Shown one piece after another: positions 42,509 to 50,598 of a stretch of DNA of 52,543 nucleotides. The number at the start of each line of letters is the position of its first letter. Within the stretch, counting starts at the first letter, position 1. The stretch is from an uncultured Treponema sp. Lineage in GTDB: Bacteria; Spirochaetota; Spirochaetia; Treponematales; Treponemataceae. Location: NCBI GenBank assembly GCA_946411505.1, contig CAMKEG010000010.1, positions 1-52,543 of the forward strand, given 5' to 3'. The notes beneath the pieces are model-generated. The model was not told the origin of the DNA, made no database searches, and saw only the letters and a list, made by a program, of their open reading frames with translations. The translations under genes and the position numbers were made by a program.

Positions 42509-43876
42509 ATGCAAAAAACTTACATCGCGATTGACCTAAAATCTTTTTACGCCTCGGTGGAATGCAGGGAGCGCGGCTTGGATCCATTGACGGCCAAATT
42601 GGTCGTGGCGGACGCAAGCCGCACCAGCAAAACCATTTGTCTTGCCGTCACTCCCGCTCTAAAGGCTTACGGAATCGGAGGCCGCTGCCGTCTTTTTGAG
42701 GTGGAACAAAAGGCGCGCGAAGTCAAGCGTCAAACAGGAAAAGATTTGGAGTACATCGTCGCCCCTCCGCGCATGGCCCACTACATAAAAAAGTCCGCGC
42801 AAATCTACGGCATTTACTTGCGCTTTTTCGCGCCGGAAGACATCCACGTTTATTCCATCGACGAAGTTTTCATCGACGCGACCAGCTACCTTTCTTTTTA
42901 CAAGACCGACGCGCGCGCCCTTACGCAAAAAGTGATCGGAGCGATTTTGGAAGAGACTGGAATCACCGCCACCGCCGGAATAGCGCCCAACCTTTACCTT
43001 TGCAAAATCGCGATGGACATTTGGGCCAAGCGGATGCAAGCCGACAAAAACGGCGTTCGCATAGCGGAACTTGACGAAATGACATACCGACGCGAGCTTT
43101 GGGACCACAAGCCGCTGACAGACTTTTGGCGGATTGGAAACGGAACCGCGCGCCGGCTTGAAAAGCGCTTCATCTACACGATGGGCGACCTTGCCCGCGC
43201 CTCGCTAAAGGCCCCGCTTTTCCTTTACGACGAGTTTGGAATCGACGCCGAAATTTTAATCGACCACGCTTGGGGCCGCGAAAGCGTTCAAATGAAAGAC
43301 ATAAAAAACTACCGCTCAAGCGCAAAGAGCCTTGGAAGCGGGCAAGTCCTTCATTGCGCCTACGATTACGAAAAAGGAAAAATCGTCGCGCGCGAAATGG
43401 CGGAAGCTTTGGCGCTAGACTTGTTCCAAAAAAAATTGGCCGCGCAAAGCGTCACCTTGACCGTCTGCTACGACAATTCAACTTTGGAAATAGACGGCTT
43501 TGACGGAGAGATTTGCTCCGACTACTACGGCCGCCTCGCGCCAAAACCCGCCCACGCAAGCGCGCCGTTCTCCGCGGAAACAAATTCCTCCGTCCAGATT
43601 GTGGCGGCAATCGAAGGCTTGTACGAACGAATCGTCAACCGCGCATGGTTTGTCCGCCGCATGTATGTCAACGCCAACAACGTGATTCCGCAAAACCAGC
43701 GCCAGCCGACTTTGTTTGACCAAGAAAACTCCTCCAAAAAGGAGGACAGCCTGCAAGAGACGCGGCTTGCGATTATAAAAAAGTTCGGCAAAAACGCGCT
43801 CCTAAAAGGAACGGACTACGAAGAAGGCGCCACCGCCCGCGACCGCAACGCGCAAATCGGAGGACACAAAGCGTGA
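42509..43876 (+). CDS. Y-family DNA polymerase (UmuC-like)
   Basis: A 455-residue translesion polymerase of the UmuC/ImpB type. The palm Asp residues are in YIAIDLKSFYASVEC and VYSIDEVFID. A helix-hairpin-helix region (FWRIGNGTARRLEKRFIYTM) and little-finger domain (SLGSGQVLHCAYDY, EMAEALALDLFQKKLAAQSV) follow. It overlaps a YolD-like gene by 4 bp, a pairing typical of Firmicutes and their plasmids and phages, so transfer from that group is possible. No clear Shine-Dalgarno precedes ATG 42509; TATAAT at 42481-42486 is a likely -10. The 156-bp divergent gap to the GH3 gene also holds the inverted repeat ATGTC/GACAT near 42421-42436. Confidence 0.92.
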   Translation: MQKTYIAIDLKSFYASVECRERGLDPLTAKLVVADASRTSKTICLAVTPALKAYGIGGRCRLFEVEQKAREVKRQTGKDLEYIVAPPRMAHYIKKSAQIYGIYLRFFAPEDIHVYSIDEVFIDATSYLSFYKTDARALTQKVIGAILEETGITATAGIAPNLYLCKIAMDIWAKRMQADKNGVRIAELDEMTYRRELWDHKPLTDFWRIGNGTARRLEKRFIYTMGDLARASLKAPLFLYDEFGIDAEILIDHAWGRESVQMKDIKNYRSSAKSLGSGQVLHCAYDYEKGKIVAREMAEALALDLFQKKLAAQSVTLTVCYDNSTLEIDGFDGEICSDYYGRLAPKPAHASAPFSAETNSSVQIVAAIEGLYERIVNRAWFVRRMYVNANNVIPQNQRQPTLFDQENSSKKEDSLQETRLAIIKKFGKNALLKGTDYEEGATARDRNAQIGGHKA

Positions 43877-44067
43877 ACGAAACAAAATCAAAATACGACG
43901 ACATCATCAACACGGAATGGAACGAAGCCTCGCTCAAAAACCGAATGAGCCCCGCCCAGCGCGCCAAAATATTTTTGCCCTTCTCCGCGCTGGCAGGCTA
44001 CCAAGACGAGCTGGACAAAACGCTCGAAAAAACGCTTGCCAAAAAAGCAAAACCCGTGTTATCATAA
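43873..44067 (+). CDS. YolD-like partner of the Y-family polymerase
   Basis: A 64-residue protein starting at a GTG that overlaps the polymerase TGA by 4 bp. The segment KYDDIINTEWNEASLKNRMS, then PAQRAKIFLPFSALAGYQDE, fits the YolD-like family (YDDII..., M...RA..F.PF.AL.GY). YolD-like proteins are encoded beside UvrX/UmuC-type polymerases, mainly in Firmicutes; a UmuD-like accessory role has been suggested. It is too short for other known families. Confidence 0.75.
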   Translation: MNETKSKYDDIINTEWNEASLKNRMSPAQRAKIFLPFSALAGYQDELDKTLEKTLAKKAKPVLS

Positions 44068-44068
44068 T
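44063..44068 (+). promoter_or_regulatory. Candidate -10 for the GGDEF gene, leaderless
   Basis: CATAAT (44063-44068) inside the end of the YolD-like gene is followed by 6 nt and ATG 44075, with no Shine-Dalgarno. An overlapping TATCAT lies at 44060-44065. Confidence 0.35.
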
Positions 44069-44074
44069 ATTAAC

Positions 44075-45664
44075 ATGGAAGAGAACTCAACTTACAAACG
44101 CAAAAAGACGGACGGTCTTTTGTTTGGTTTTGCATTAATATTTGGAATCTTCACCATCGTCACGCTTGTAATGAGCGCTTTGACAATTTACGCCATTCAA
44201 ATGCGCGAGTACAAGGCGCGCCGCGTGGAAGAAATCCGCAAGATTGGCGACTACTTGGAACGGCTGATTCAGGAGGCCGGCCCTGACTTCATCAACTATC
44301 AAAACTATTATATGGAACATTACGCGGAAGTTGACATTCCATATGACTTCAACGAATATTTGACCGCGCAAAGAAAGTATGAGGCCCTGCTTGCCACGCA
44401 AGGCTTGCCCAAGGATGAGTTTGGAAAGTTTGACTTCAATTCATTTTCCGAAGAAGCAAAAAAGGCCTACTTCATCTACCTTCACGAATACTGGCTTTTG
44501 ACATTTGAAAACGCGCGAAAAACTTTTAACTTGCCCTACACTTATTACTTGGTTCCCAGAGAAGAAATCTTCCACATGGTCTACATGATAGACGGAGAGC
44601 GCAGCCACAAAGGGCCTGACGGAACAAAATCCACGACAGGAGACTTTCTCTACCTTGGCGACGAGTACTACGATCCGCCGGAGAAGTATGAGATTCAGTG
44701 GAGAACTTGGTTCACGGGAATGCGGCAAAAGGACTTTGAAGTTTGGAACAACGAATGGGGCCACACTTACGCCTACTACACTCCGCTAATAATCGACGGC
44801 AAAAAGATGGGCCTCATCGGAACGGAAATTCATGTGGACGACCTTAACAAAGAAATTCTTTTTACGTCAATTAAAATTTCCGTCAGCATTTCTTTGGGAC
44901 TGATTCTATGCATCGTCATATTGATGACCATAATCGGAAGAAACTACATTAAGAAAATCACGACGCTTGAATCCAGAATGCGGGAGTTTGCGATAGAAAA
45001 GAACGTCAACATCGCGACTCGCATCAAGGAAGAGGCGCGCGGCAGAAACGAAATATCCAGCCTTTCGCTTCAGTTCGCCGAGTTGATTCTGGAACTTGAC
45101 GAGCACATTCGCAATTTAGTTTCCACAAAAAAGGAGCTTAAGGACACACGGCACTTGGCCGACGAAATGAACGCCCTGGCAAGAAAGGACGCGCTCACAG
45201 GCGTAAGAAACAAAACCGCCTACGACGGCGAGGCCCGCCGATTGGAATGGAAAATCGCCGACGGCAAAAAAGACTTTGGCCTTGCGATGATAGACCTAAA
45301 TTTCTTAAAGCGAATAAACGACACTTACGGCCATGACCAAGGCGACATCGCGATAAAAAAATTGTGCCAAATAATTTGCAATATTTTCAAGCATTCGCCG
45401 GTGTTCAGAATCGGCGGCGACGAGTTTGTCGTAATTTTGGAAAAGACAGACTTGCTGAACATTGAGCTTCTTGTCACGGAATTCAATTCCAAAATTGAAA
45501 TGCTTTCAAACGACGAAAGCCTTGAACCTTGGGAGAAGGTTTCCGCCGCCATCGGTTACGCCGTGTTCAAAGCGCCTGACAAAAATGTATCGGACGTTTT
45601 CCATCGCGCCGACCAAAACATGTACGAGCGCAAAAAGCAAATGAAAGCGGAACGCAAAGAGTAA
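44075..45664 (+). CDS. Membrane-bound diguanylate cyclase with external sensor
   Basis: A 529-residue protein from ATG 44075 (the longer frame starts at a TTG inside the gene before). One helix at about residues 16-42, an external region of about 210 residues likely of Cache type (EYWLLTFENARKTF, RTWFTGMRQKDFEVWNNEWG), a second helix (ISVSISLGLILCIVILMTII), a linker with HAMP-like features, then GGDEF: DALTGVRNKTAYDGEARRLE, MIDLNFLKRINDTYGHDQGD and the intact loop RIGGDEFVVIL. No RxxD inhibitory site is visible. It makes c-di-GMP in response to an unknown external signal; it is the second active GGDEF protein in the window. Confidence 0.92.
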   Translation: MEENSTYKRKKTDGLLFGFALIFGIFTIVTLVMSALTIYAIQMREYKARRVEEIRKIGDYLERLIQEAGPDFINYQNYYMEHYAEVDIPYDFNEYLTAQRKYEALLATQGLPKDEFGKFDFNSFSEEAKKAYFIYLHEYWLLTFENARKTFNLPYTYYLVPREEIFHMVYMIDGERSHKGPDGTKSTTGDFLYLGDEYYDPPEKYEIQWRTWFTGMRQKDFEVWNNEWGHTYAYYTPLIIDGKKMGLIGTEIHVDDLNKEILFTSIKISVSISLGLILCIVILMTIIGRNYIKKITTLESRMREFAIEKNVNIATRIKEEARGRNEISSLSLQFAELILELDEHIRNLVSTKKELKDTRHLADEMNALARKDALTGVRNKTAYDGEARRLEWKIADGKKDFGLAMIDLNFLKRINDTYGHDQGDIAIKKLCQIICNIFKHSPVFRIGGDEFVVILEKTDLLNIELLVTEFNSKIEMLSNDESLEPWEKVSAAIGYAVFKAPDKNVSDVFHRADQNMYERKKQMKAERKE

Positions 45665-45693
45665 AATCCATGCGCAGGCCAAAACGCGCCGGC

Positions 45694-46614
45694 CTATCCG
45701 ACATATTCGTCAACGACGCTCAAAACCGCGCCCAAGTAACTTTTTCCAAAAAGGTTAAGATGGTTTAAAAGCTGGTAAAGGTTGTAAAGGTCGCGGCGCT
45801 TTTCGTAGCCGGGCTCCAAGGGGTTGGCTTCCTTGTAGGCTTGGTAAAAGGCCGGCTCAAAGCCCCCGAACAATTCCGTCATCGCAAGGTCTGCCTCCGC
45901 GTGTCCGACATAGGCGGCGGGATCTATGAGCATGGCCTTTCCGTCTGGGCCGGCCATGACGTTCCCGCTCCAAAGGTCGCCGTGAACAAGGCTTGGCTTT
46001 TTTGGCTCAAGCAAAAAGCCGTCCAAATGGTCAAGCAATTTTGTCACGCGGGACATTTCTTCTTTGCTAAAATTTGAGGCCGCCGCCTTGAATTGCGGCT
46101 CCAAGCGGTTCTCCCTAAAAAATTCTATCCAAGTTTTTTTTGGAGCGTTGCTTTGCGCCGTGGCTCCGACATAGTTGTCCTCAAAAAAGCCAAAGGCTCC
46201 GGCATCAGAGACAAAGGCGCTCGCGTCCGCCTGGTGCATGGCGGCCAATTCCCGTCCCAAAGTCTCCCAGTAGCCGGCCCTGCGCCCGCCGCTTTTTATA
46301 TATTCCATCAGCAAAAAGCTGTAGCCAACCTCTTGGCCGTCGTCAGTTCCGGCGCAAAGAATTTTTGGCGTGGCAAGCGTTCCTGTCTGCGCGAGCGCGA
46401 AAAGCCCCGCGGCCTCGGCCTTGAAAAAGTCGAAGTTTTCCTTGGCGTTGGCCTTCATGAAAATTCTGTCGCCGGTGTTCAATGTGACGGCGTAAGCCTT
46501 GTTGATGTCGCCGCCGGCAATTCTATCGGTTTGCCGTATCGCGACGGACGTTCCAAAAAGAGAGACCAAGGCCTCGGCCAAAGACTTGAATTGCAAAAGA
46601 GGAACTTGCTTCAT
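45694..46614 (-). CDS. Fructosamine kinase family protein
   Basis: A 306-residue kinase of the fructosamine-3-kinase/APH fold. Motifs: AGGDINKAYAVTLNTGDRIF, the ATP-binding Lys in MKANAKENF, LLMEYI, catalytic loop LVHGDLWSGN and metal-binding IDPAAYVGHAEADLAM, with FGFFEDNYVG at the sugar-binding side. Bacterial members phosphorylate ribulosamines or fructosamines to repair glycated proteins. ATG 46614 has no RBS but an excellent promoter that predicts a leaderless mRNA. Confidence 0.92.
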   Translation of the reverse strand: MKQVPLLQFKSLAEALVSLFGTSVAIRQTDRIAGGDINKAYAVTLNTGDRIFMKANAKENFDFFKAEAAGLFALAQTGTLATPKILCAGTDDGQEVGYSFLLMEYIKSGGRRAGYWETLGRELAAMHQADASAFVSDAGAFGFFEDNYVGATAQSNAPKKTWIEFFRENRLEPQFKAAASNFSKEEMSRVTKLLDHLDGFLLEPKKPSLVHGDLWSGNVMAGPDGKAMLIDPAAYVGHAEADLAMTELFGGFEPAFYQAYKEANPLEPGYEKRRDLYNLYQLLNHLNLFGKSYLGAVLSVVDEYVG

Positions 46615-46620
46615 GCCACA

Positions 46621-46649
46621 ATGCTAGCAAAAAAAGCGGACAATGTCGA
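46621..46649 (-). promoter_or_regulatory. Promoter of the fructosamine kinase gene, leaderless
   Basis: Minus strand: TCGACA (46649-46644), 17-bp spacer ending TGC, TAGCAT (46626-46621), then 6 nt to ATG 46614. No Shine-Dalgarno is present. This is the clearest leaderless arrangement in the window. Confidence 0.6.
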
Positions 46650-46689
46650 GTGACACAAAAAACGCTTTAAAGCCCAAAAAAACGCCGCG

Positions 46690-47571
46690 CTAGTTCCGGT
46701 CGCTCATGTTGGCGAGAGTTATCGCGCCAAAAATCAAGACGCAGCCCAAAATCATTATCGGCGTAAGGCGCTCGCCCAAAAATATCGCTCCAAACACTAC
46801 GCCAAAAACTGACTCCAGCGACAAGAACAAGGACGCGAGCGACGACTCCATGTACTTAAGGCAAACGTTTTGCAAGACAAAGGCCACAAGCGTGCTGAAA
46901 ATTCCCAAGTACAAAACGCCCAAAAAAACGCGCGGAGATTGCATTTGTTCCAGCGGAAAGGCCCCGTCGTAAAAGGGCGCGAAAACCCAAGAAAAAAGCG
47001 CGGCGAAAAAGAATTGGATTATCGTAAGCAAAATCGCGCTTTCGTTTTTGTTGTAGCGGCTTGTAAAGACAATGTGGAGCGCGTAAAAAATTCCGCAAAC
47101 CAAAGTAAGCGCGTCGCCAATGTTCATCGTAAAAATTCCATCAGACTTTTTTAGCGCCAGCATTCCGATTCCGCACAAGGCTATGACAGCCGCGACGACG
47201 GCTATAAACTTTGGCCTTTTGCGGAAGACCGGCCAAGCGAAAAATGGAATTAGAATGACGTAAAGCGTCGTCAAAAACGCGTTCTTTCCAGCGGTGGTGT
47301 AGGCGCAGCCCACGGTTTGAAAGGCGTAGCCCAAAAACAAAAAGGCGCCAGTCAGCGCTCCGTGAAAAAATTTTGTCCAAGTGAGAGCCCTTAACTTTTT
47401 AAAAAAGACAAGCGCAAGAGCCGCCGCCGCGATTGAAAAACGCGCGGCCATCATCCAAATCGGGCCGATGTAGTCAAGAGAGTCTTTTACTATTACAAAG
47501 GCAAAGCCCCAAATGGCCGCGGTCGTCACCAAGCCAATCGAGGCGAAAAATTTTATCGAGTTCTTGTTCAT
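46690..47571 (-). CDS. EamA/DMT family transporter
   Basis: A 293-residue membrane protein with about ten helices in two EamA repeats. The first holds TAAIWGFAFVIVKDSLDYIG and ALTGAFLFLGYAFQTVGCAY with TTAGKNAFLTTLYVILIPFF; the second holds LGVLYLGIFSTLVAFVLQNV and the closing SVFGVVFGAIFLGERLTPIM. Members export metabolites or amino acids; the substrate cannot be told. ATG 47571 has no obvious RBS or -10. Confidence 0.92.
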   Translation of the reverse strand: MNKNSIKFFASIGLVTTAAIWGFAFVIVKDSLDYIGPIWMMAARFSIAAAALALVFFKKLRALTWTKFFHGALTGAFLFLGYAFQTVGCAYTTAGKNAFLTTLYVILIPFFAWPVFRKRPKFIAVVAAVIALCGIGMLALKKSDGIFTMNIGDALTLVCGIFYALHIVFTSRYNKNESAILLTIIQFFFAALFSWVFAPFYDGAFPLEQMQSPRVFLGVLYLGIFSTLVAFVLQNVCLKYMESSLASLFLSLESVFGVVFGAIFLGERLTPIMILGCVLIFGAITLANMSDRN

Positions 47572-47581
47572 AGAGACACCA

Positions 47582-47655
47582 AAAAGGCGGCGGCTTTAAG
47601 GTCTTGCAAGGCCTTGACGGCCGGCCGCGTTAAGGTCATGCAAACAGTCTTGGCC
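47582..47655 (-). repeat. Dispersed repeat units between rlpA and EamA genes (copy group F)
   Basis: Minus-strand reading shows CTTGCAAGACC followed by TTAAAGCCGCCGCC, and a more degenerate GACTGTTTGCATGACC copy, in the 85-bp gap. They match the core of the repeat family seen in the other intergenic clusters. Confidence 0.4.
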
Positions 47656-47656
47656 T

Positions 47657-48367
47657 CTACTCTTTGCGCTCGCGGACAAGGTAATTTTTGTAGCCCTTTC
47701 TTTCAAGCGCGTTGAGCGTGGCCTGGACTTTTTCGGTCGGCAAATCCTTTATGATTACACGGACGATTCCGCTTTGGGTCGTTTGGTAGGCCAAATGCCT
47801 TATTCCGGCGGCCTGCGCGTCGGCGGCAAAAATCGAAGCGTTTTTCTTGGAAGAAAATGCGGCCAGCTGGACATTCCAACGGTCGCAGCCGGAAGCGGCC
47901 GCGGTCTTTGCGAAGGCGCCGGATTTTTTCTGGCCCTCTCCGCCATTCGAGGCGCCGGCCTTTTGGTCTTGCAAGCCGCCCGCCGCGCCGTCCGAGCCGC
48001 CGACGATTTCAAGGCTGACCTTTGCCGTTCCGCTTTTAATCATTCCGATTTTTACGGCTGCGGCTTTTGACAAATCGATTTCGCGTCCTTTTACAAAGGG
48101 GCCGCGGTCGTTGATGCGGACCACGACGGACTTTCCGTTGGAAAGGTTTGTGACTTTGACTTTTGTGTTAAAAGGAAGGCTTTTGTGCGCGGCCGTCAAG
48201 TCATACATGTTGAAGACTTCGCCGTTTGAAGTTTTGCGGCCGTGGTACTTTTCCGCGTAATAAGACGCCACCGCGCTGTTTTTGTAAAGCGTCACGCTGT
48301 TTGAGGCGAAAACTCCGCTCGCCAAAACGCCAAGAATCAATGCCAAAAATAAAAGTGACTTTTTCAT
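47657..48367 (-). CDS. rlpA: RlpA-like lytic transglycosylase with SPOR domain
   Basis: A 236-residue exported protein from ATG 48367. After the signal peptide ([20 protein letters not shown]) comes the double-psi barrel RlpA domain: [58 protein letters not shown]. The C-terminal SPOR domain ([14 protein letters not shown] ... YKNYLVRE) binds denuded septal glycan. The linker [20 protein letters not shown] contains a copy of the dispersed repeat. A -10 GACAAT ends 6 nt before the ATG and there is no RBS. It is predicted to act on peptidoglycan at the septum; no lipobox Cys is seen in the signal peptide. Confidence 0.9.
   Translation of the reverse strand: MKKSLLFLALILGVLASGVFASNSVTLYKNSAVASYYAEKYHGRKTSNGEVFNMYDLTAAHKSLPFNTKVKVTNLSNGKSVVVRINDRGPFVKGREIDLSKAAAVKIGMIKSGTAKVSLEIVGGSDGAAGGLQDQKAGASNGGEGQKKSGAFAKTAAASGCDRWNVQLAAFSSKKNASIFAADAQAAGIRHLAYQTTQSGIVRVIIKDLPTEKVQATLNALERKGYKNYLVRERKE
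47950..47985 (-). repeat. Dispersed repeat unit inside rlpA (copy group E)
   Basis: On the coding strand the core TTGCAAGACCAAAAGGCC lies in the linker between the RlpA and SPOR domains and encodes LQDQKA. It matches the intergenic copy near 8384 over about 17 bases. Confidence 0.6.
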
Positions 48368-48445
48368 ATTGTTATTGTCGGCAAAAAATTGCATTAGGTA
48401 AAGAAAAAAAACGCGCGAGGGAGCGGGGCGGCTGGCGAAAACACT

Positions 48446-48499
48446 CATTTTGCGCCTGCCGCTTTAGCGGCAAACTTAAATAGTTTCAAGCGCAAAATG
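48446..48499. repeat. Three-way-junction inverted repeat
   Basis: CATTTTGCGC (48446-48455) pairs exactly with GCGCAAAATG (48490-48499). Two hairpins lie inside: GCCGC-TTTA-GCGGC and AAACT-TAAAT-AGTTT. No gene is seen in the surrounding gap (48368-48592). No U-run follows, so a plain terminator is unlikely. Confidence 0.6.
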
Positions 48500-48592
48500 C
48501 GTGTAGCGACGATATCTAGCGGTTTTGACAGACGCAGCCGCGACCGGGAGCGTTTTTTTGATAATGGTTAGTTCAATACAGTTGTCGGCATC

Positions 48593-49387
48593 CTAGGACA
48601 AAAGCATTTTGTCGCTTAAAGTGTCCTCGCCTTGGTGAACGCTAAAGCGCTCAAGCAAGTCCTTTACCTCAAGCTTTTTCTTTTCCTCGCCGCCGACTTC
48701 GTAGACGATGTGGCCGTCCAGCATCATTATCAAGCGGTTTCCGTAGCGAATGGCGTCGCGCATGTTGTGGGTCACCATAAAGGTCGTAAGCTTGTCGCGC
48801 TGGACAAAAAATTCCGTAAGCTCCAAAACCTTTTTGGCGGTCTTGGGGTCAAGCGCGGCGGTGTGCTCGTCAAGCAAAAGAAGCTGGGGTTTTTGCAAAA
48901 CGGCCATCAACAGCGTCAAAGCCTGGCGCTGGCCGCCGCTCAAAAGGCCCACCTTCGCGGTCATGCGGTCTTCCAAGCCCAACTCCAATTTTGCCAGCGC
49001 CTCCTTGAACAAGCCGCGCTCCTTTTGGGTGATTCCCCAAGCGAGCGTGCGCTGGCGGCCGCGCCTGTAGGCTAAGGCCAAGTTTTCTTCTATCTGCATG
49101 TTGGAACAAGTTCCAAGCATCGGGTCTTGGAAAACGCGGCCCAAGTATTTGGCGCGCTTGTGTTCCTTTATGTGGGTAAGGTCGTTTCCGTCAAGCAAAA
49201 TGGAGCCTGCATCGCAAGAGTGGACTCCGGCGATAAGGTTTAGGAGCGTGGACTTTCCGGCGCCGTTTCCGCCGATTACGGTAACAAAGTCGCCGTCGTT
49301 GAGCGTAAGGCTTACGTCCTTAAGCGCCTTTCGCTCGGTGATTTGTCCGGGATTGAAAGTTTTTGAAACGTGGCGAACTTCAAGCAT
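48593..49387 (-). CDS. ABC transporter ATP-binding protein
   Basis: A 264-residue ATPase from ATG 49387, which has GGAGG 8 nt upstream; the longer frame has no supported start. Walker A GGNGAGKST, Q-loop FQDP, signature LLSGGQRQ, Walker B LLLLDEHTAALDP and switch His MVTHN are all intact. It resembles ATPases of the uncharacterised LIV-related class (TrpXYZ-like) paired with a single permease. It overlaps the permease gene by 8 bp. Inner-membrane importer subunit; the ligand is unknown. Confidence 0.93.
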   Translation of the reverse strand: MLEVRHVSKTFNPGQITERKALKDVSLTLNDGDFVTVIGGNGAGKSTLLNLIAGVHSCDAGSILLDGNDLTHIKEHKRAKYLGRVFQDPMLGTCSNMQIEENLALAYRRGRQRTLAWGITQKERGLFKEALAKLELGLEDRMTAKVGLLSGGQRQALTLLMAVLQKPQLLLLDEHTAALDPKTAKKVLELTEFFVQRDKLTTFMVTHNMRDAIRYGNRLIMMLDGHIVYEVGGEEKKKLEVKDLLERFSVHQGEDTLSDKMLLS

Positions 49388-50381
49388 TCTGATTTCCTCC
49401 CATGAGCGCGTCGTCGGTTTTAGAAACGTTCTCCGCGACAAAAGAGTCGTTGGGCGGATTGGCGACAACAATTTTTCGCTTGCTAAATTTCTTTTTCAAT
49501 ACGGGAAGCGAAAGCGCGAAGGCTACGATAATCGCGCTGAAGAGTTTCATGTCCTGCGTCTTCATTCCCATTTGCAAAACAATGGCGATGATTAAGCGGT
49601 ATATGACGGAACCAATCACGACGCCCAAAAGCTGAATCCAAAACGAAAACTTTTGGCCAAAGAAAACTTCGCCGATGATGATCGAGGCTAGTCCTATTAC
49701 AATCGTTCCGATTCCCATGCTTACGTCGCCAAAGCGCTGCTGCTGCATTACCAAGCCGCCGCTAAGCGCGACAAGGCCGTTGCTTATCATAAGCGCCAAG
49801 AGCTTCATGTTGTCGGTGTTGATTCCCTGCGCGCGGCTCATGCGGGCGTTGTTTCCCGTGGCGCGAATCGAGCTTCCGATTTCGGTTCCAAAGAACCAGT
49901 AAAGCGCGGCGATAAGCGCGACGGCGAACACAAGGCCGGCGGCAAGGCTTGACCAAGTGGGAGCCATGCCCTTGAACTTTTGCGAAAGGCCAAGCGCGTC
50001 GCTGATGTAATTCATTATCGTTTTGTCGGCGCGCGCGAGCGGCTTGTTCGGGCCGCCCAAAACACGCAAATTGATTGAATACAAGGCAAGCTGCATCAAA
50101 ATTCCGGCAAGGATTCCCGGAATGTTCAGCTTTGTGTGCAAAAGCCCCGTAATCGCTCCCGCAACCATTCCCGCAAGAATCGCGAACACAAGCGAGAGCA
50201 AGGGATTCATTCCGCCAGCGATTAAGATGGCGCAGGAACAGCCGCCCAAAGCAAAGGAGCCGTCAACGGTCATGTCGGCAAAGTCCAAAATTTTAAATGT
50301 AATGTAAACGCCAAGCGCCATGATTCCCCAAAGGATTCCCTGGCTGGCGGCTCCAATCATCGATGCTACAATCGGCGGCAT
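49380..50381 (-). CDS. ABC transporter permease (TrpY-like, BPD_transp_2 type)
   Basis: A 333-residue permease from ATG 50381 with AGGAG 5 nt upstream. About nine membrane helices. Landmarks: GILWGIMALGVYITFKILDF, ADMTVDGSFALGGC, TGLLHTKLNIPGILAGIL, GSSIRATGNNARMSRAQGIN and LALMISNGLVALSGGLVMQQ. These resemble permeases for tryptophan or other amino acids in TrpXYZ-like systems. No substrate-binding protein gene is adjacent, although it normally belongs to the operon. Confidence 0.92.
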   Translation of the reverse strand: MPPIVASMIGAASQGILWGIMALGVYITFKILDFADMTVDGSFALGGCSCAILIAGGMNPLLSLVFAILAGMVAGAITGLLHTKLNIPGILAGILMQLALYSINLRVLGGPNKPLARADKTIMNYISDALGLSQKFKGMAPTWSSLAAGLVFAVALIAALYWFFGTEIGSSIRATGNNARMSRAQGINTDNMKLLALMISNGLVALSGGLVMQQQRFGDVSMGIGTIVIGLASIIIGEVFFGQKFSFWIQLLGVVIGSVIYRLIIAIVLQMGMKTQDMKLFSAIIVAFALSLPVLKKKFSKRKIVVANPPNDSFVAENVSKTDDALMGGNQNA

Positions 50382-50409
50382 AATTTCTCCTAAAAACTTT
50401 TCTGTTTTT

Positions 50410-50438
50410 ATTTTACTGAATTCATTACGATTTTTCAA
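50410..50438 (-). promoter_or_regulatory. Promoter of the ABC transporter operon
   Basis: Minus strand: TTGAAA (50438-50433), 17-bp spacer, TAAAAT (50415-50410), about 30 nt before ATG 50381 with its RBS AGGAG. Confidence 0.6.
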
Positions 50439-50460
50439 CAGAAAAAATAATGCAAAAAAT

Positions 50461-50489
50461 TTGACAAAATGGCTTTTTCTTGTTATAAT
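50461..50489 (+). promoter_or_regulatory. Consensus promoter of the repeat lipoprotein
   Basis: Exact TTGACA (50461-50466), 17-bp spacer, exact TATAAT (50484-50489). The leader to ATG 50599 is about 100 nt and holds a small GTCGC/GCGAC hairpin near 50507-50523. It is the strongest promoter seen in the window and suggests high expression. Confidence 0.75.
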
Positions 50490-50598
50490 GTACATTGGTT
50501 TTAGGTCGCAGGGTTTTTCGCGACGAAACTCTTCATTTTAAGAAAAAAGTTTCCCCAAAAAAAATGTATTGTATTTTTTCTCTAGCAAGGAGGCCGCT

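Noticed and set aside
48446..48540. Possible tRNA because of the clover-like folding
   Set aside because: There is no seven-base anticodon arm, T-loop or CCA-proximal stem pattern of a tRNA.
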